Program-made: the position numbers and the translations under genes
Shown: in pieces, positions 17,202 through 25,429 of the stretch
Position numbering within the stretch: the first letter of the stretch is position 1
How the letters are laid out: every line of letters starts with the position of its first letter
Source of the DNA: an uncultured Alphaproteobacteria bacterium
Lineage (GTDB): Bacteria > Pseudomonadota > Alphaproteobacteria > RF32 > CAG-239
Length of the DNA stretch: 35,476 nt
Assembly: GCA_944391695.1 (NCBI GenBank)
Contig: CALXUO010000040.1
Location: forward strand, 1 to 35,476
Direction: 5' to 3'
The notes under the pieces: generated by a model
Databases searched by the model: none
What the model was told of the DNA's origin: nothing
What the model saw: the letters and a program-made list of their open reading frames with translations, nothing else

Positions 17202-20200
17202 CCGCAGTTATACATTGCATAAAATAGCAGACTTTGCCGGCGTTATTTTGCTGGTGGGGCTGTTGTTGTTTATTTGGCAATTATATCGCGGTTCAATCAG
17301 CCTGCCGTTTCTAAAACCTTATATTATCAGGGCTCTAAACCACGAAGATACGGACTATGAAGTAACACTTGACGGAGTTAATCTTGAGCTGGTGCGTTCG
17401 GTTCAACCGCTTAGGATTATAGCCAACAATGTGGTATATAAAAAGGAGGGGTATATCACAATTAATGCCCCCAAAGTAGCACTGTCGTTTAGTCTCAGAG
17501 CGTTACTCAAAGGTGTTATTGCTCCAAGCACAATAGAGATTAATCAGCCACAAATTTTTATTTTTAGCAAATATGGCATTAAGGAAGAAAAAAATTCTTC
17601 TGAGATAAGTCGTAAGAAATTGGAATATTATTTTGATCAAGCCGGTGATTTTTGGGAACGCTTTAATTCCGAAGACAATACTTATCCTGAAAGTTATATT
17701 AATACTATAGAGATCAGCAAAGCCGATGTAGAGCTTTTAGAGGTCGATTTAGGTAAAAAGTGGCGTTTTAGTGATGTAAACTATGTATTTGACCGCGGCT
17801 TTGGCAAATTAAACACGGAGATAAACGCGCTTATGCCGTTTACTGAAAGCACATCATCGGTAGGTCTTTCGGTTGAGTATGATTACGGCCAATCGGAAGC
17901 GGAGATGAAGTTTTATTTTTCGGATTTAATACCGGCCAATTTGCTGCAGTTAGTTACTCCGGCTGATGCTTCCAAAGATTTTTATAACATCAGGATACCG
18001 CTTCACGGCAGTCTGAGTACGATTTTAAATTTGGAAAATTTACAGGCTTATAAGAGTGATATGCTCGAAAACAGCAGCCAGATAATAGATAAAATATCAT
18101 TTGCGTTTGAAGGAGAAAAGGGCAAGATAAAATTTTCGACCGATGAAAACTATGATTATGATGTTTCAGGTTTGGTACTCAAAGGCGAAATAAGCGGCAA
18201 CTTAGAAGATATAAAAATCAGCGATGCCAATCTCAATCTTGATAATCAAAAAGCTTCACTTGGTTTTGAAATTAAGGGGCTTAAGGAGTATTTACTACAC
18301 TCTTCAAAGAAAGACCTAAAGATCAGGATTTTGGCCAAGATTAAAGAGCTTGAAACCAATATGTTGACCAAATTTTGGCCCAAATACTTTGGCGACAAAG
18401 CTTGGAAATGGTGTCATGAAAGCTTATTTGACGGCTATATCAAAAATGGCGATTTTGCTTTTGATTTTGGCTATGATAAAAAAGAAAAAGCCATTGTTTT
18501 TAAGTCATTATCCGGTGTTGCCGATATAGAAAACGGAACGGTTTTATACTTAAACGAGATGCCCAAAGTAACAGGGATTTACGGTAAAGCGCATTTCAGC
18601 GAACAAAATATCGAAATTGATGTCAGCAAAGCAATATCGGATGATGTAGTTTTAAGTAGCGGATTCATTGACTTGTATGATCTCAACAAAGAAGATAATT
18701 TTCTAAAATTGAGGTTGGAAGGTGTTGGTTCTATAAGTAACATCCTCAGATTGATAGATCACGAACCGTTAAAATATCCGAGTTCGATGGGCATAAAACC
18801 TGACAGCATCAAAGGAAGCGCGGTAGCAGAATTAAGTCTTGATTTTGAATTGCGCCAAGATCTAGCGCCCGAAGATGTAAATGTAAATGTCAAAGCATCC
18901 CTGCGTGATGTCGAGATAAAAAACGCACTAAAAGACAAATCGGTCGAGGCCAAGACCTTGGAATTTGTATTAGATAACGAACATATGAATATTACCGGAG
19001 TTGCCAGTATAGATAGTTTGCCGATAAGCTTTGTTTGGGATGAAAATTTTGCCTCTCAAGAATATCAGCGTCGCTACCAAATAGGTTTTAATTTTGATGA
19101 AAGTTTTAAGGAAAAGCTTGGGCTTAAAGTAAGGGCGCTTGAGGCCCCCTATATCAAAGGTTCGATTCCGGCCAAAGCCGTAATAACGGTTTATTCCGAC
19201 GGCAAAACGGTTATAGATGCGCACGGGAATTTGCGTCAGACTGTTATAGATTATTCGTTTTTAGGATTTAAGAAAGACGAAGATATCAATGGTGAAATAA
19301 CCGCGCAACTTAATATTGTTAACGATAAAATAACCGCGATTCCGTCATTTTCATTATCCAAACCAGATTTTCGTCTGCATGGCAGCATTTCATTAGATAA
19401 ACAAAGCAAAATATCGCTTATAGACATCAAGCAGATTAAAGGACCCGAGACTAATGCTTCGGCTCAAATAAGTTTTAATTATACACCAAAAGAGCAAATA
19501 AAGATTATAGTGTCCGGATCATCATATGATTTATCTCCTTTTTTTGATAAAGAAGACGGTACCTCGAATAAAGTTTCAAGCAGTACTGCTCAACCAACAC
19601 AAGCAAGCAAAGAAGACATATGGGAAAGCACTCCCGACACCGATATCAGTATAGCGGTAGATAAGCTTTTGACGGATAAAAATGTTGCCATAAATAATTT
19701 TGCCGGTTCAGCCAAGATATTAAATAAAATTGGGATAGATGATATGCATCTGGTAGGTAATTTTAAGACAGCAACACGTAAAAATAAGATACAACCATAT
19801 CTAAAGCTTGATTATAACAAACGCCCGAATGATGAATATCTGCTAAATATAGAAAGTAATGATGCAGGTTCAGCGCTTAAATTTTTGCGTTTATATGATT
19901 ATGTTCAAGGCGGCAGGCTAAATATCAGCGCCAAACGAGGAGCAGACAAGAGATTTATCGGCCATATCAAAGCTAGAGATTTTAATATTGTAAAGACTAA
20001 TATCTTTGCCAAATTGTTAACACTAGCTTCTTTCAGCGGTATTGTTGATATGTTATCAGGAGATGGGATAGCTTTTACGCATTTTGACGGACCGTTTGAA
20101 TATCAGAACAGCAAGCTTATTTTAAGAGATGCCAAAGCATTTGGCAATGTAATAGGCATATCGGCAGGCGGCAGTTACAACAGTGATATGCAAGAGCTTG

Positions 20201-20427
20201 ATTTTAAGGGGATGATAGCTCCGGCATACGGCCTAAACAGTCTTTTGGGCAAGATACCTTTGGTTGGAAGCTTGTTAAGCGGTAAGGATGGTACTGTTTT
20301 TGCGGTAAATTACGGTATAAGCGGCAATATATCGGATCCGGCAATTGATATCAATCCGCTTTCAGCCCTAAGCCCCAATTCGCTCAAGGATGTATGGCAA
20401 GATAATTTTGGAGATGAAAATGATTAG
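17185..20427 (+). CDS. YhdP/AsmA-family envelope protein
   Basis: A 1080-residue protein with one N-terminal membrane segment (about 14-31) and a very long periplasmic region rich in beta-strand patterns. The C-terminal 140 residues carry the strongest marker: AFTHFDGPFEYQNSKLILRD, then GLNSLLGKIPLVGSLLSG, then DPAIDINPLSALSP. This matches the AsmA-like C-terminal region of YhdP-type proteins. Relatives (YhdP, TamB, YdbH) form hydrophobic-groove bridges that move phospholipids between the inner and outer membranes. The same job here is inferred from the family. It overlaps genes on both sides (17 and 8 bases), so it is embedded in the peptidoglycan/prfB operon. Confidence 0.85.
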   Translation: MKKLSNRSYTLHKIADFAGVILLVGLLLFIWQLYRGSISLPFLKPYIIRALNHEDTDYEVTLDGVNLELVRSVQPLRIIANNVVYKKEGYITINAPKVALSFSLRALLKGVIAPSTIEINQPQIFIFSKYGIKEEKNSSEISRKKLEYYFDQAGDFWERFNSEDNTYPESYINTIEISKADVELLEVDLGKKWRFSDVNYVFDRGFGKLNTEINALMPFTESTSSVGLSVEYDYGQSEAEMKFYFSDLIPANLLQLVTPADASKDFYNIRIPLHGSLSTILNLENLQAYKSDMLENSSQIIDKISFAFEGEKGKIKFSTDENYDYDVSGLVLKGEISGNLEDIKISDANLNLDNQKASLGFEIKGLKEYLLHSSKKDLKIRILAKIKELETNMLTKFWPKYFGDKAWKWCHESLFDGYIKNGDFAFDFGYDKKEKAIVFKSLSGVADIENGTVLYLNEMPKVTGIYGKAHFSEQNIEIDVSKAISDDVVLSSGFIDLYDLNKEDNFLKLRLEGVGSISNILRLIDHEPLKYPSSMGIKPDSIKGSAVAELSLDFELRQDLAPEDVNVNVKASLRDVEIKNALKDKSVEAKTLEFVLDNEHMNITGVASIDSLPISFVWDENFASQEYQRRYQIGFNFDESFKEKLGLKVRALEAPYIKGSIPAKAVITVYSDGKTVIDAHGNLRQTVIDYSFLGFKKDEDINGEITAQLNIVNDKITAIPSFSLSKPDFRLHGSISLDKQSKISLIDIKQIKGPETNASAQISFNYTPKEQIKIIVSGSSYDLSPFFDKEDGTSNKVSSSTAQPTQASKEDIWESTPDTDISIAVDKLLTDKNVAINNFAGSAKILNKIGIDDMHLVGNFKTATRKNKIQPYLKLDYNKRPNDEYLLNIESNDAGSALKFLRLYDYVQGGRLNISAKRGADKRFIGHIKARDFNIVKTNIFAKLLTLASFSGIVDMLSGDGIAFTHFDGPFEYQNSKLILRDAKAFGNVIGISAGGSYNSDMQELDFKGMIAPAYGLNSLLGKIPLVGSLLSGKDGTVFAVNYGISGNISDPAIDINPLSALSPNSLKDVWQDNFGDEND

Positions 20428-20911
20428 TCAAAAGCTAAAAATCGGCTTGGACTATCACGGGGTAATAGATCAAAATCCTATATATTTCGGCAAATTATGT
20501 ACAGAAGCAAGAAAGCGAGGTCATAAGATTTATATTATAACCGGAGGGCCTATGGCCAAGGTAAGACAAGATTTGGCTGCCGATCGTATTTCCTATGACT
20601 TTATATTTGCCATTTCCGACTATTACCAGGCCCTAGGAAAGATAGAGCAAGCCGAAGACGGCAGTTTAATTGTGCCGAAATATTTATGGAATATGGCCAA
20701 GGCTGACTTTTGCCGTCGCAATCATATTAATATTCATATTGATGATAGTTCGGATTATTTACATTGGTTTTCCACACCTTTTTGTCTTTATGATAAAAAA
20801 GGAAATGTCTGTCATATGTCTCCCGGGGTTGGTTTTAATTTTTCGCAATCACCAAAATCAGCGGTTATCAGTATGGAACGAATGGCCGCAAATATGGCAT
20901 GTTTTTTATAA
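20420..20911 (+). CDS. HAD-like protein with D-x-H motif I
   Basis: A 163-residue cytosolic protein. The ATG at 20420 is chosen because GGAG lies six bases before it; earlier in-frame ATGs lack this. Motif I reads GLDYHGVID, so the HAD nucleophile Asp11 is present but the usual second Asp (D-x-D) is His13. Motif II is IITGG (Thr41) and motif IV is HIDDSSDY (Asp108, Asp109). A candidate motif III lysine is Lys95. It lacks a large cap domain. The His replacement of the general acid/base residue suggests altered chemistry or non-catalytic binding. It ends the long plus-strand run starting with amiC and overlaps the previous gene by eight bases. Confidence 0.75.
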   Translation: MISQKLKIGLDYHGVIDQNPIYFGKLCTEARKRGHKIYIITGGPMAKVRQDLAADRISYDFIFAISDYYQALGKIEQAEDGSLIVPKYLWNMAKADFCRRNHINIHIDDSSDYLHWFSTPFCLYDKKGNVCHMSPGVGFNFSQSPKSAVISMERMAANMACFL

Positions 20912-20926
20912 AATTAAGATTAATTA

Positions 20927-20955
20927 TTGTTTTTTTAACAAATTCATGCTAAAAT
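20927..20955 (+). promoter_or_regulatory. Candidate promoter of the cysteine-rich protein gene
   Basis: TTGTTT (20927-20932), 17 bases, TAAAAT (20950-20955). Between it and the ATG the motif AAAAGGGGT occurs twice (20961-20969 and 20973-20981); the second copy is placed as the ribosome site. Confidence 0.4.
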
Positions 20956-20987
20956 AAACCAAAAGGGGTAATAAAAGGGGTTTTGAT

Positions 20988-22091
20988 ATGCTAAACAATA
21001 TGAGAACATTTGTTGCTTTGGCCGTGTCGCTGTCATTTGCATTACCGGCTATGGCAAAAGTTACGCCGGTTCATGAGTATAATCCGTCATGGATGGAGAC
21101 CTCTGTTGAAGAGAGCGTTCCGTGTAGTTCAAAGGGCTATTTTACAGAAATTCAAAATGATGCTGTATGTACAAAAAAGATATTGGCTGGCGGTACTATT
21201 TGTTATGATTGTCAATGTGGTTCAAAATATAAATATTCCTGTTCTTCTACAGGTCTTGTACCAAGCGGAGACTCTTGTACTGTTGGTGGTAAAACGAAAT
21301 ATACGGCTTGTACCTGTGCGGCAGGATATATAGAAGGCTCCTCTGTTACTCTAAATCTTGAATCCATTTCATATCCAACACCGGTTGAAGATGGCGGAGT
21401 AACTTGTTATAAAACTTCAGGATTTTCTTGTGCTTCTGGCTATAAGCAATTTACTTCCAATCCTCCGGTAGAAGGGGTAACCTATAAGACGCAAACCCCC
21501 TATACTGGAAGTTCGCTAAAATGTGTCAGTGGTTATACCAAGACAGATGAGTATATGACGTCAATACCAAGTGGGTATGATTGTATGACCAGTGATAGTG
21601 TATATTTAAGTTCTCTAAAAAATCCTATTTATCTATACTATTTTACCGGTTGTTCTGATGGAGGCAATTGTACCAATACTCCTATAAGTTGTTCTACCTA
21701 TTCGGCGCAAAAAGGTAACGGTATAACCTGTTATAAAATAACAGGATGTATGGAAGGTTTTGTACAAGAAAGCAGTAGTTCTTATCTATGTGGTGACACT
21801 AAAAAATATTCAGCCAGCAGCGCTTATTATACATCATCAACATATTCAAAAGGCGATGTCAGTTGCTTGAAAGTTACCGGCTGTGCTTCATCATATGAAA
21901 AAGCCTATATAGGTAGCAAAGTTGATAGCTCAAAGTATGCCAGCAGTGGTTCATCTTCATATGAAATACAAGAGCTGGTTTTTGGCACCGGACAGTTGAT
22001 TTGCCGGATGGCAGTCGGGTGTAAGGAGGGAGAATACGACTTTAGTTGTCCTTCTGGATGTTGGGATGGCTATCTGAGTTGGTGGCAATAG
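20988..22091 (+). CDS. Secreted cysteine-rich modular protein
   Basis: I do not recognise a named family. The 367-residue product has a clear signal peptide (MRTFVALAVSLSFALPAMA, cleavage near residue 23). It has 25 cysteines after the signal. A short module recurs four times: VTCYKTSGFSC (about 138), ITCYKITGC (246), VSCLKVTGC (291) and LICRMAVGC (337), each followed by a Gly/Tyr/Phe-containing turn (CASGY, MEGF, ASSYE, KEGEY). Between modules the sequence is rich in Ser, Thr, Tyr and Gly. This suggests small disulfide-linked domains exposed outside the cell. It is a single-gene unit with its own promoter and a strong terminator, flanked by unrelated operons. Adhesion, host interaction or a surface coat are possible, but none is shown. 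Confidence 0.8.
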   Translation: MLNNMRTFVALAVSLSFALPAMAKVTPVHEYNPSWMETSVEESVPCSSKGYFTEIQNDAVCTKKILAGGTICYDCQCGSKYKYSCSSTGLVPSGDSCTVGGKTKYTACTCAAGYIEGSSVTLNLESISYPTPVEDGGVTCYKTSGFSCASGYKQFTSNPPVEGVTYKTQTPYTGSSLKCVSGYTKTDEYMTSIPSGYDCMTSDSVYLSSLKNPIYLYYFTGCSDGGNCTNTPISCSTYSAQKGNGITCYKITGCMEGFVQESSSSYLCGDTKKYSASSAYYTSSTYSKGDVSCLKVTGCASSYEKAYIGSKVDSSKYASSGSSSYEIQELVFGTGQLICRMAVGCKEGEYDFSCPSGCWDGYLSWWQ

Positions 22092-22107
22092 TACCATAAG
22101 GTAAAAA

Positions 22108-22141
22108 ACACGCTCTGTAAAACAGAGCGTGTGGTTTTTTT
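22108..22141. terminator. Strong bidirectional terminator
   Basis: An 11-bp perfect stem (ACACGCTCTGT at 22108-22118 with ACAGAGCGTGT at 22122-22132) and a three-base loop, with an A run on the left and a T run on the right. It can end both the cysteine-rich gene (plus) and the cheR operon (minus). Confidence 0.9.
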
Positions 22142-22144
22142 AAT

Positions 22145-23056
22145 TTATTTTACAAGAATATTAGGTCTGACAAAACTAGGCATTCCATGATTATTATCAT
22201 TATGGGTGTTTTCCGCTGGGTTAACATTTATATTCAATGATTCGCTGTTCCCTCTTGCAACATAAGCTCCGGTATTTTCATTCAAGCGATAATAATATTT
22301 TTCAATAGCCGGAATAAATTCGTCTTTACCCAAGTAGAGATATCCTCCTTGAGGTTGTTTTGAGGCGATGCGTTGCAGTATTCTATCTTGGTGTTCGGCC
22401 GAGAAATAACGCAGAACGTTACGGCAAAAAACCACCTCAAATTTTGACTTAACAATAGCCTCTTCCAAAATATTATAGCGTCTAAATTCTATCATATTTC
22501 TGACATCTTCATTGATTTCCCATTGTTCGTCTTGATACTTAAAGAATTTTAAGATTGTAGAAGCATTAAGCCCGGTTTGAATTTCAAAGTTGTTGTATCT
22601 GCCGTGTTGAGCCTTGCTTATTGAAAGAGATGACAAATCAGATCCCAAGATATTAACTTCCCAGTCGGCAAACATTTTGTCAGCCCGGCTAATGGCAATA
22701 GCAATGGAATAGGTTTCCTGTCCGGTAGAACAGCCCAAACTCCAAATATTAAGTTTTTTGGTTGCTCGACATTTTTCTTTAAGTTCCGGCAATAGATTTT
22801 TTTGGAAACGATAGAAGACATCAAAATCTCTGAAAAAAGAAGTGTCCGAAAAAGCCATAGCCTCCACCACCTGAGATATCAAAGGCTTTCGTCCGGTTTT
22901 AAGTTCCAATATCAAATCTTCAACCGTATTATATCCTTTTTCACGAATAAAATTGGAAATTTTTTTATCAATAATAAAATATTGCGATTCGTCAAATTCC
23001 CAACCGGCATTTTCTCGTAACAAATCAAGCAAAAATTCAAAATCTTGTCGCCGCAT
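22145..23056 (-). CDS. cheR: CheR-family protein-glutamate methyltransferase
   Basis: An S-adenosylmethionine-dependent methyltransferase of the CheR type, which methylates glutamates on chemoreceptors. The 303-residue product has the helical N-terminal domain (1-75) and the segment DTSFFRDFDVFYRF. The SAM-binding motif is SLGCSTGQETYSIA (about 106-119), and VVFCRNVLRYF is the conserved late motif. The ATG at 23056 has GGAG eight bases upstream; a GTG nine bases earlier lies against that site and is rejected. A polar tail of about 45 residues follows the domain. It overlaps the receiver gene by 20 bases. No cheA, cheW, cheB or receptor gene is nearby, so its substrate may not be a classic chemoreceptor. 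Confidence 0.9.
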   Translation of the reverse strand: MRRQDFEFLLDLLRENAGWEFDESQYFIIDKKISNFIREKGYNTVEDLILELKTGRKPLISQVVEAMAFSDTSFFRDFDVFYRFQKNLLPELKEKCRATKKLNIWSLGCSTGQETYSIAIAISRADKMFADWEVNILGSDLSSLSISKAQHGRYNNFEIQTGLNASTILKFFKYQDEQWEINEDVRNMIEFRRYNILEEAIVKSKFEVVFCRNVLRYFSAEHQDRILQRIASKQPQGGYLYLGKDEFIPAIEKYYYRLNENTGAYVARGNSESLNINVNPAENTHNDNNHGMPSFVRPNILVK

Positions 23057-23432
23057 TTTTAGCACTCCGCAATATTTTTATGATTTTTAATTTTGAAGCA
23101 ATAATATCCTCATCAAAAGGCCTCATGATAAAGTCATCGGCGCCTCCGTCCATGGCTTGAGTAATAACCTCGGTATTCTTAAGATAGGAACAAAAGAAAA
23201 ATACCGGCTGTTTATTTTTTTTATCAGTTCTTATTTTGTAAAGGACGTCGATTCCGTCAACCAAAGGCAAATTCCAATCGCTGATAATTAAATCAGGCAT
23301 ATCTTTTTCGCATTGCTGCATCAAATCTTCGCCATCTTCAGCCTCAATCACGGTATAACCAAAATTTTCCATAATTTTGGCGAGTAACATTCTCATAATT
23401 TTTGAATCATCAGCAATCAAACAACTAGGCAT
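23037..23432 (-). CDS. Stand-alone receiver-domain response regulator (CheY/DivK-like)
   Basis: A 131-residue single receiver domain without an output domain. The acidic pocket is Asp8-Asp9, the phosphoacceptor is Asp52 (IISDWNLP) and the switch Thr/Ser position is Ser82 (FFFCSYLKNTE). The usually invariant Lys before Pro is Arg104 (IMRPFDED), an unusual change that may alter phosphorylation or signalling. The gene lies four bases after chpT and overlaps cheR, so it probably receives phosphate from ChpT or controls CheR. Assignment to DivK, CpdR or CheY by name is not supported. Confidence 0.88.
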   Translation of the reverse strand: MPSCLIADDSKIMRMLLAKIMENFGYTVIEAEDGEDLMQQCEKDMPDLIISDWNLPLVDGIDVLYKIRTDKKNKQPVFFFCSYLKNTEVITQAMDGGADDFIMRPFDEDIIASKLKIIKILRSAKNAATRF

Positions 23433-23436
23433 CTTT

Positions 23437-24042
23437 TTATCCTACAATCACTATTAATTTTATTTTCTGTTCATTTTTATAAATTTTTATATTAGTTGGG
23501 GACAAAGCATTAATCAACACACACAATGGCGCCAAGGAAGGATCATTCGGATAAGATGGCGAAAAAATTATTTTTTCCATTTTATCAAGTTTATCTACCG
23601 CAATTTTGGCATTCGCATCAACTTCGGCCACCAAGGTATTGTTTTCCTGATAAACGCTGATATTTCCGCCGCGGATAAGAATATCGGCCAAAACCATAAT
23701 CATTACCAGAGCAAGCCTGCGGTTATCAACAACAATCTGTTCCAGCTGCAATGTAATGGGAAAATCTTTATTGCCGATAGTCTTAAGGTAATCAACAGCG
23801 GTCTTTTTAACCAAGTCAAAATCATCCAGATTGGCATTATTAAGTCCGAAAGCCATTCTAAAAAATTTCATTCTAGAAGCAAGCGTTTGCGAGCTGTTTT
23901 TTAGAACAGATTTAATATCGTCCAAAAAATCCAAATCCCCGTCTTCCAAAAGCTCCACCGCATTAGCAACCGCGCCGATATTACCGATAATATCGTGGCT
24001 GATGCGTGTACAAACAAGTTCTCCGATCTGGTTATTATTCAT
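23437..24042 (-). CDS. chpT: ChpT-type histidine phosphotransferase
   Basis: A 201-residue protein with the organisation of ChpT, the alphaproteobacterial phosphotransferase that passes phosphate from CckA to CtrA and CpdR. The phosphorylated histidine is His16 in CTRISHDIIGNIGAVANAVE, the family's opening helix. A second helix (about 38-65) would complete the dimerisation hairpin. The rest resembles a degenerate kinase ATPase fold (RRLALVMIMVLADILIRGG) that lacks the ATP-binding glycine boxes. GAGGAA lies upstream of the ATG. It precedes a receiver gene and cheR in what looks like one operon. Confidence 0.82.
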   Translation of the reverse strand: MNNNQIGELVCTRISHDIIGNIGAVANAVELLEDGDLDFLDDIKSVLKNSSQTLASRMKFFRMAFGLNNANLDDFDLVKKTAVDYLKTIGNKDFPITLQLEQIVVDNRRLALVMIMVLADILIRGGNISVYQENNTLVAEVDANAKIAVDKLDKMEKIIFSPSYPNDPSLAPLCVLINALSPTNIKIYKNEQKIKLIVIVG

Positions 24043-24097
24043 TGGTTATTCCTCATATATTTTCAAAACTTTTGCCTAAAACATATACACAAAAGCT

Positions 24098-25270
24098 TTA
24101 AAAATTATAAAAATCACTATTAATAAATCTCTGATCTTCTCTTGACATTCTGGTATAGTCTAACTCTCTGAAAATAGGATCTTCCAACACCAAGTATCCG
24201 GTAGCTGCCTTAAGGTAGGGATTATTGCCACCCAATCCCCAGGTAACGGTAGTTTTATTATCCGGTTGACCGTATTTTTGATTAATTTTTTTCCAAAAAT
24301 CATAAACTTTTATATTGCGAATATAAATGGCTTTGGGAGAATTTCCGGTAATAGCGGCAATTCTTGAGCGATAGACGATTTTATAAACTTTATTTTCCGT
24401 AAAATTACTGGTCAGATATATTTCAATTTCTTCTTTTGAGTCGAATTTTGCATATTTCAACATCTGAACATACTGATATCCACCTTTTTTTGATTTTTGG
24501 ATTACACAAGCATCCAAGCGCTCATATCCGACAACACCTTCGTTTCTGCAGGTTTCTTCATTGCGCCATTTAATAAAGTTCGGAATTTGGAACTTAGCGG
24601 TTACTTTGCGAAACCCTCGGTTTTCCAAAGTTCGCTCCGTCTGCATCAAACTCATCCTTAGCATTACTCCGGCAATATCAAAAACCGAAGCATTGGATTT
24701 TCCGTTATTATCTTTATTTCTGGCACCTTTAACCAAATTTTCGAGGTCGCTTCCACTGCTTGCGTCGTCATTTCCTTTCGAAGTGAATAATGACAAAGGA
24801 TTAGATGATGTAAGTTTTTCGACCCAAGTTCCCTCAATTGGATTTTCGGCAGCAGTATTTTCTTTCAATGTGTCTGTCAAACTTTTTTCATTGTCAAAAG
24901 CATCAACACCGGCCGTATCTGTTGTCGAATTATTGGGCGGAATAAATAGATTATCGGAGGATGTAGTGAGTTCACCGGTTGTTGTGTCCTCGGTTTTATC
25001 AAATATTGAAGCAGTATTATTGGAAGCAGCATTATTATCAGAAACAAGCTCTGTCTCATCATCAACATTGTTTTTGGTATCCGACATCTGATCAGTCGTA
25101 GACAGGGCTTGCGGAGCTTCATCTTCCAAAGGAGCAATATCAGGCAACTCGTCAAAAGAGAAATCTTCCGGAAAAGGATATTCATCCGTATCTTCACTGG
25201 CATAAGCAGATACGTTGATACAAAGAATAATTGCAAGCATTAACCCCCAAAACAGCCGCAAATAGCTCAT
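24098..25270 (-). CDS. Unknown secreted protein with acidic low-complexity region
   Basis: I do not recognise this 390-residue protein. The ATG at 25270 has AGGAAAGGA upstream and gives a clean signal peptide (about 1-24, ending SAYASED). Residues 25-180 are low-complexity, rich in Asp, Glu, Ser, Thr and Asn (DEYPFPEDFSFDELPD at the start). The C-terminal part, about 210-390, looks folded. It contains two cysteines about 17 apart (EETCRNEGVVGYERLDACVI) that could form a disulfide, a segment ending KAIYIRNIKVYDFWKKINQ, and WGLGGNNPYLKAATGYLVLED. It reads in the same direction as chpT, 55 bases upstream, with no visible terminator, so the two may share a transcript. Confidence 0.72.
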   Translation of the reverse strand: MSYLRLFWGLMLAIILCINVSAYASEDTDEYPFPEDFSFDELPDIAPLEDEAPQALSTTDQMSDTKNNVDDETELVSDNNAASNNTASIFDKTEDTTTGELTTSSDNLFIPPNNSTTDTAGVDAFDNEKSLTDTLKENTAAENPIEGTWVEKLTSSNPLSLFTSKGNDDASSGSDLENLVKGARNKDNNGKSNASVFDIAGVMLRMSLMQTERTLENRGFRKVTAKFQIPNFIKWRNEETCRNEGVVGYERLDACVIQKSKKGGYQYVQMLKYAKFDSKEEIEIYLTSNFTENKVYKIVYRSRIAAITGNSPKAIYIRNIKVYDFWKKINQKYGQPDNKTTVTWGLGGNNPYLKAATGYLVLEDPIFRELDYTRMSREDQRFINSDFYNF

Positions 25271-25301
25271 CAAAACAATCCTTTCCTGTTCTTGATTTGT
25301 A

Positions 25302-25330
25302 AGTATATTGTTTTTTATTTGTAAACGCAA
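25302..25330 (-). promoter_or_regulatory. Candidate promoter for the secreted protein / chpT operon
   Basis: On the minus strand TTGCGT (25325-25330) and TATACT (25302-25307) are 17 bases apart, 32 bases before the ATG at 25270. Confidence 0.4.
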
Positions 25331-25363
25331 ATACTATACGCAACTTATAAACGGAAGTTTTTG

Positions 25364-25392
25364 TTTACTTTTACAAGAAAAAAAGCTATAAA
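25364..25392 (+). promoter_or_regulatory. Candidate trmFO operon promoter
   Basis: TTTACT (25364-25369), 17 bases, TATAAA (25387-25392), 37 bases before the trmFO ATG. It is divergent from the promoter of the neighbouring minus-strand operon in a 159-base gap. Confidence 0.4.
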
Positions 25393-25429
25393 AGCGGAAA
25401 TTGTTAAAGTTTTGATGTAAGATTTAAGG

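Noticed and set aside
20670..20957. A 95-codon frame overlapping the end of the HAD-like gene
   Set aside because: Out-of-frame shadow; the HAD motifs lie in the other frame and no ribosome site precedes it.
24561..25091. A 176-codon open frame on the plus strand over the acidic secreted protein
   Set aside because: Its Ser/Val/Leu repeats mirror the low-complexity Asp/Thr/Asn region on the other strand, and it has no ribosome site.
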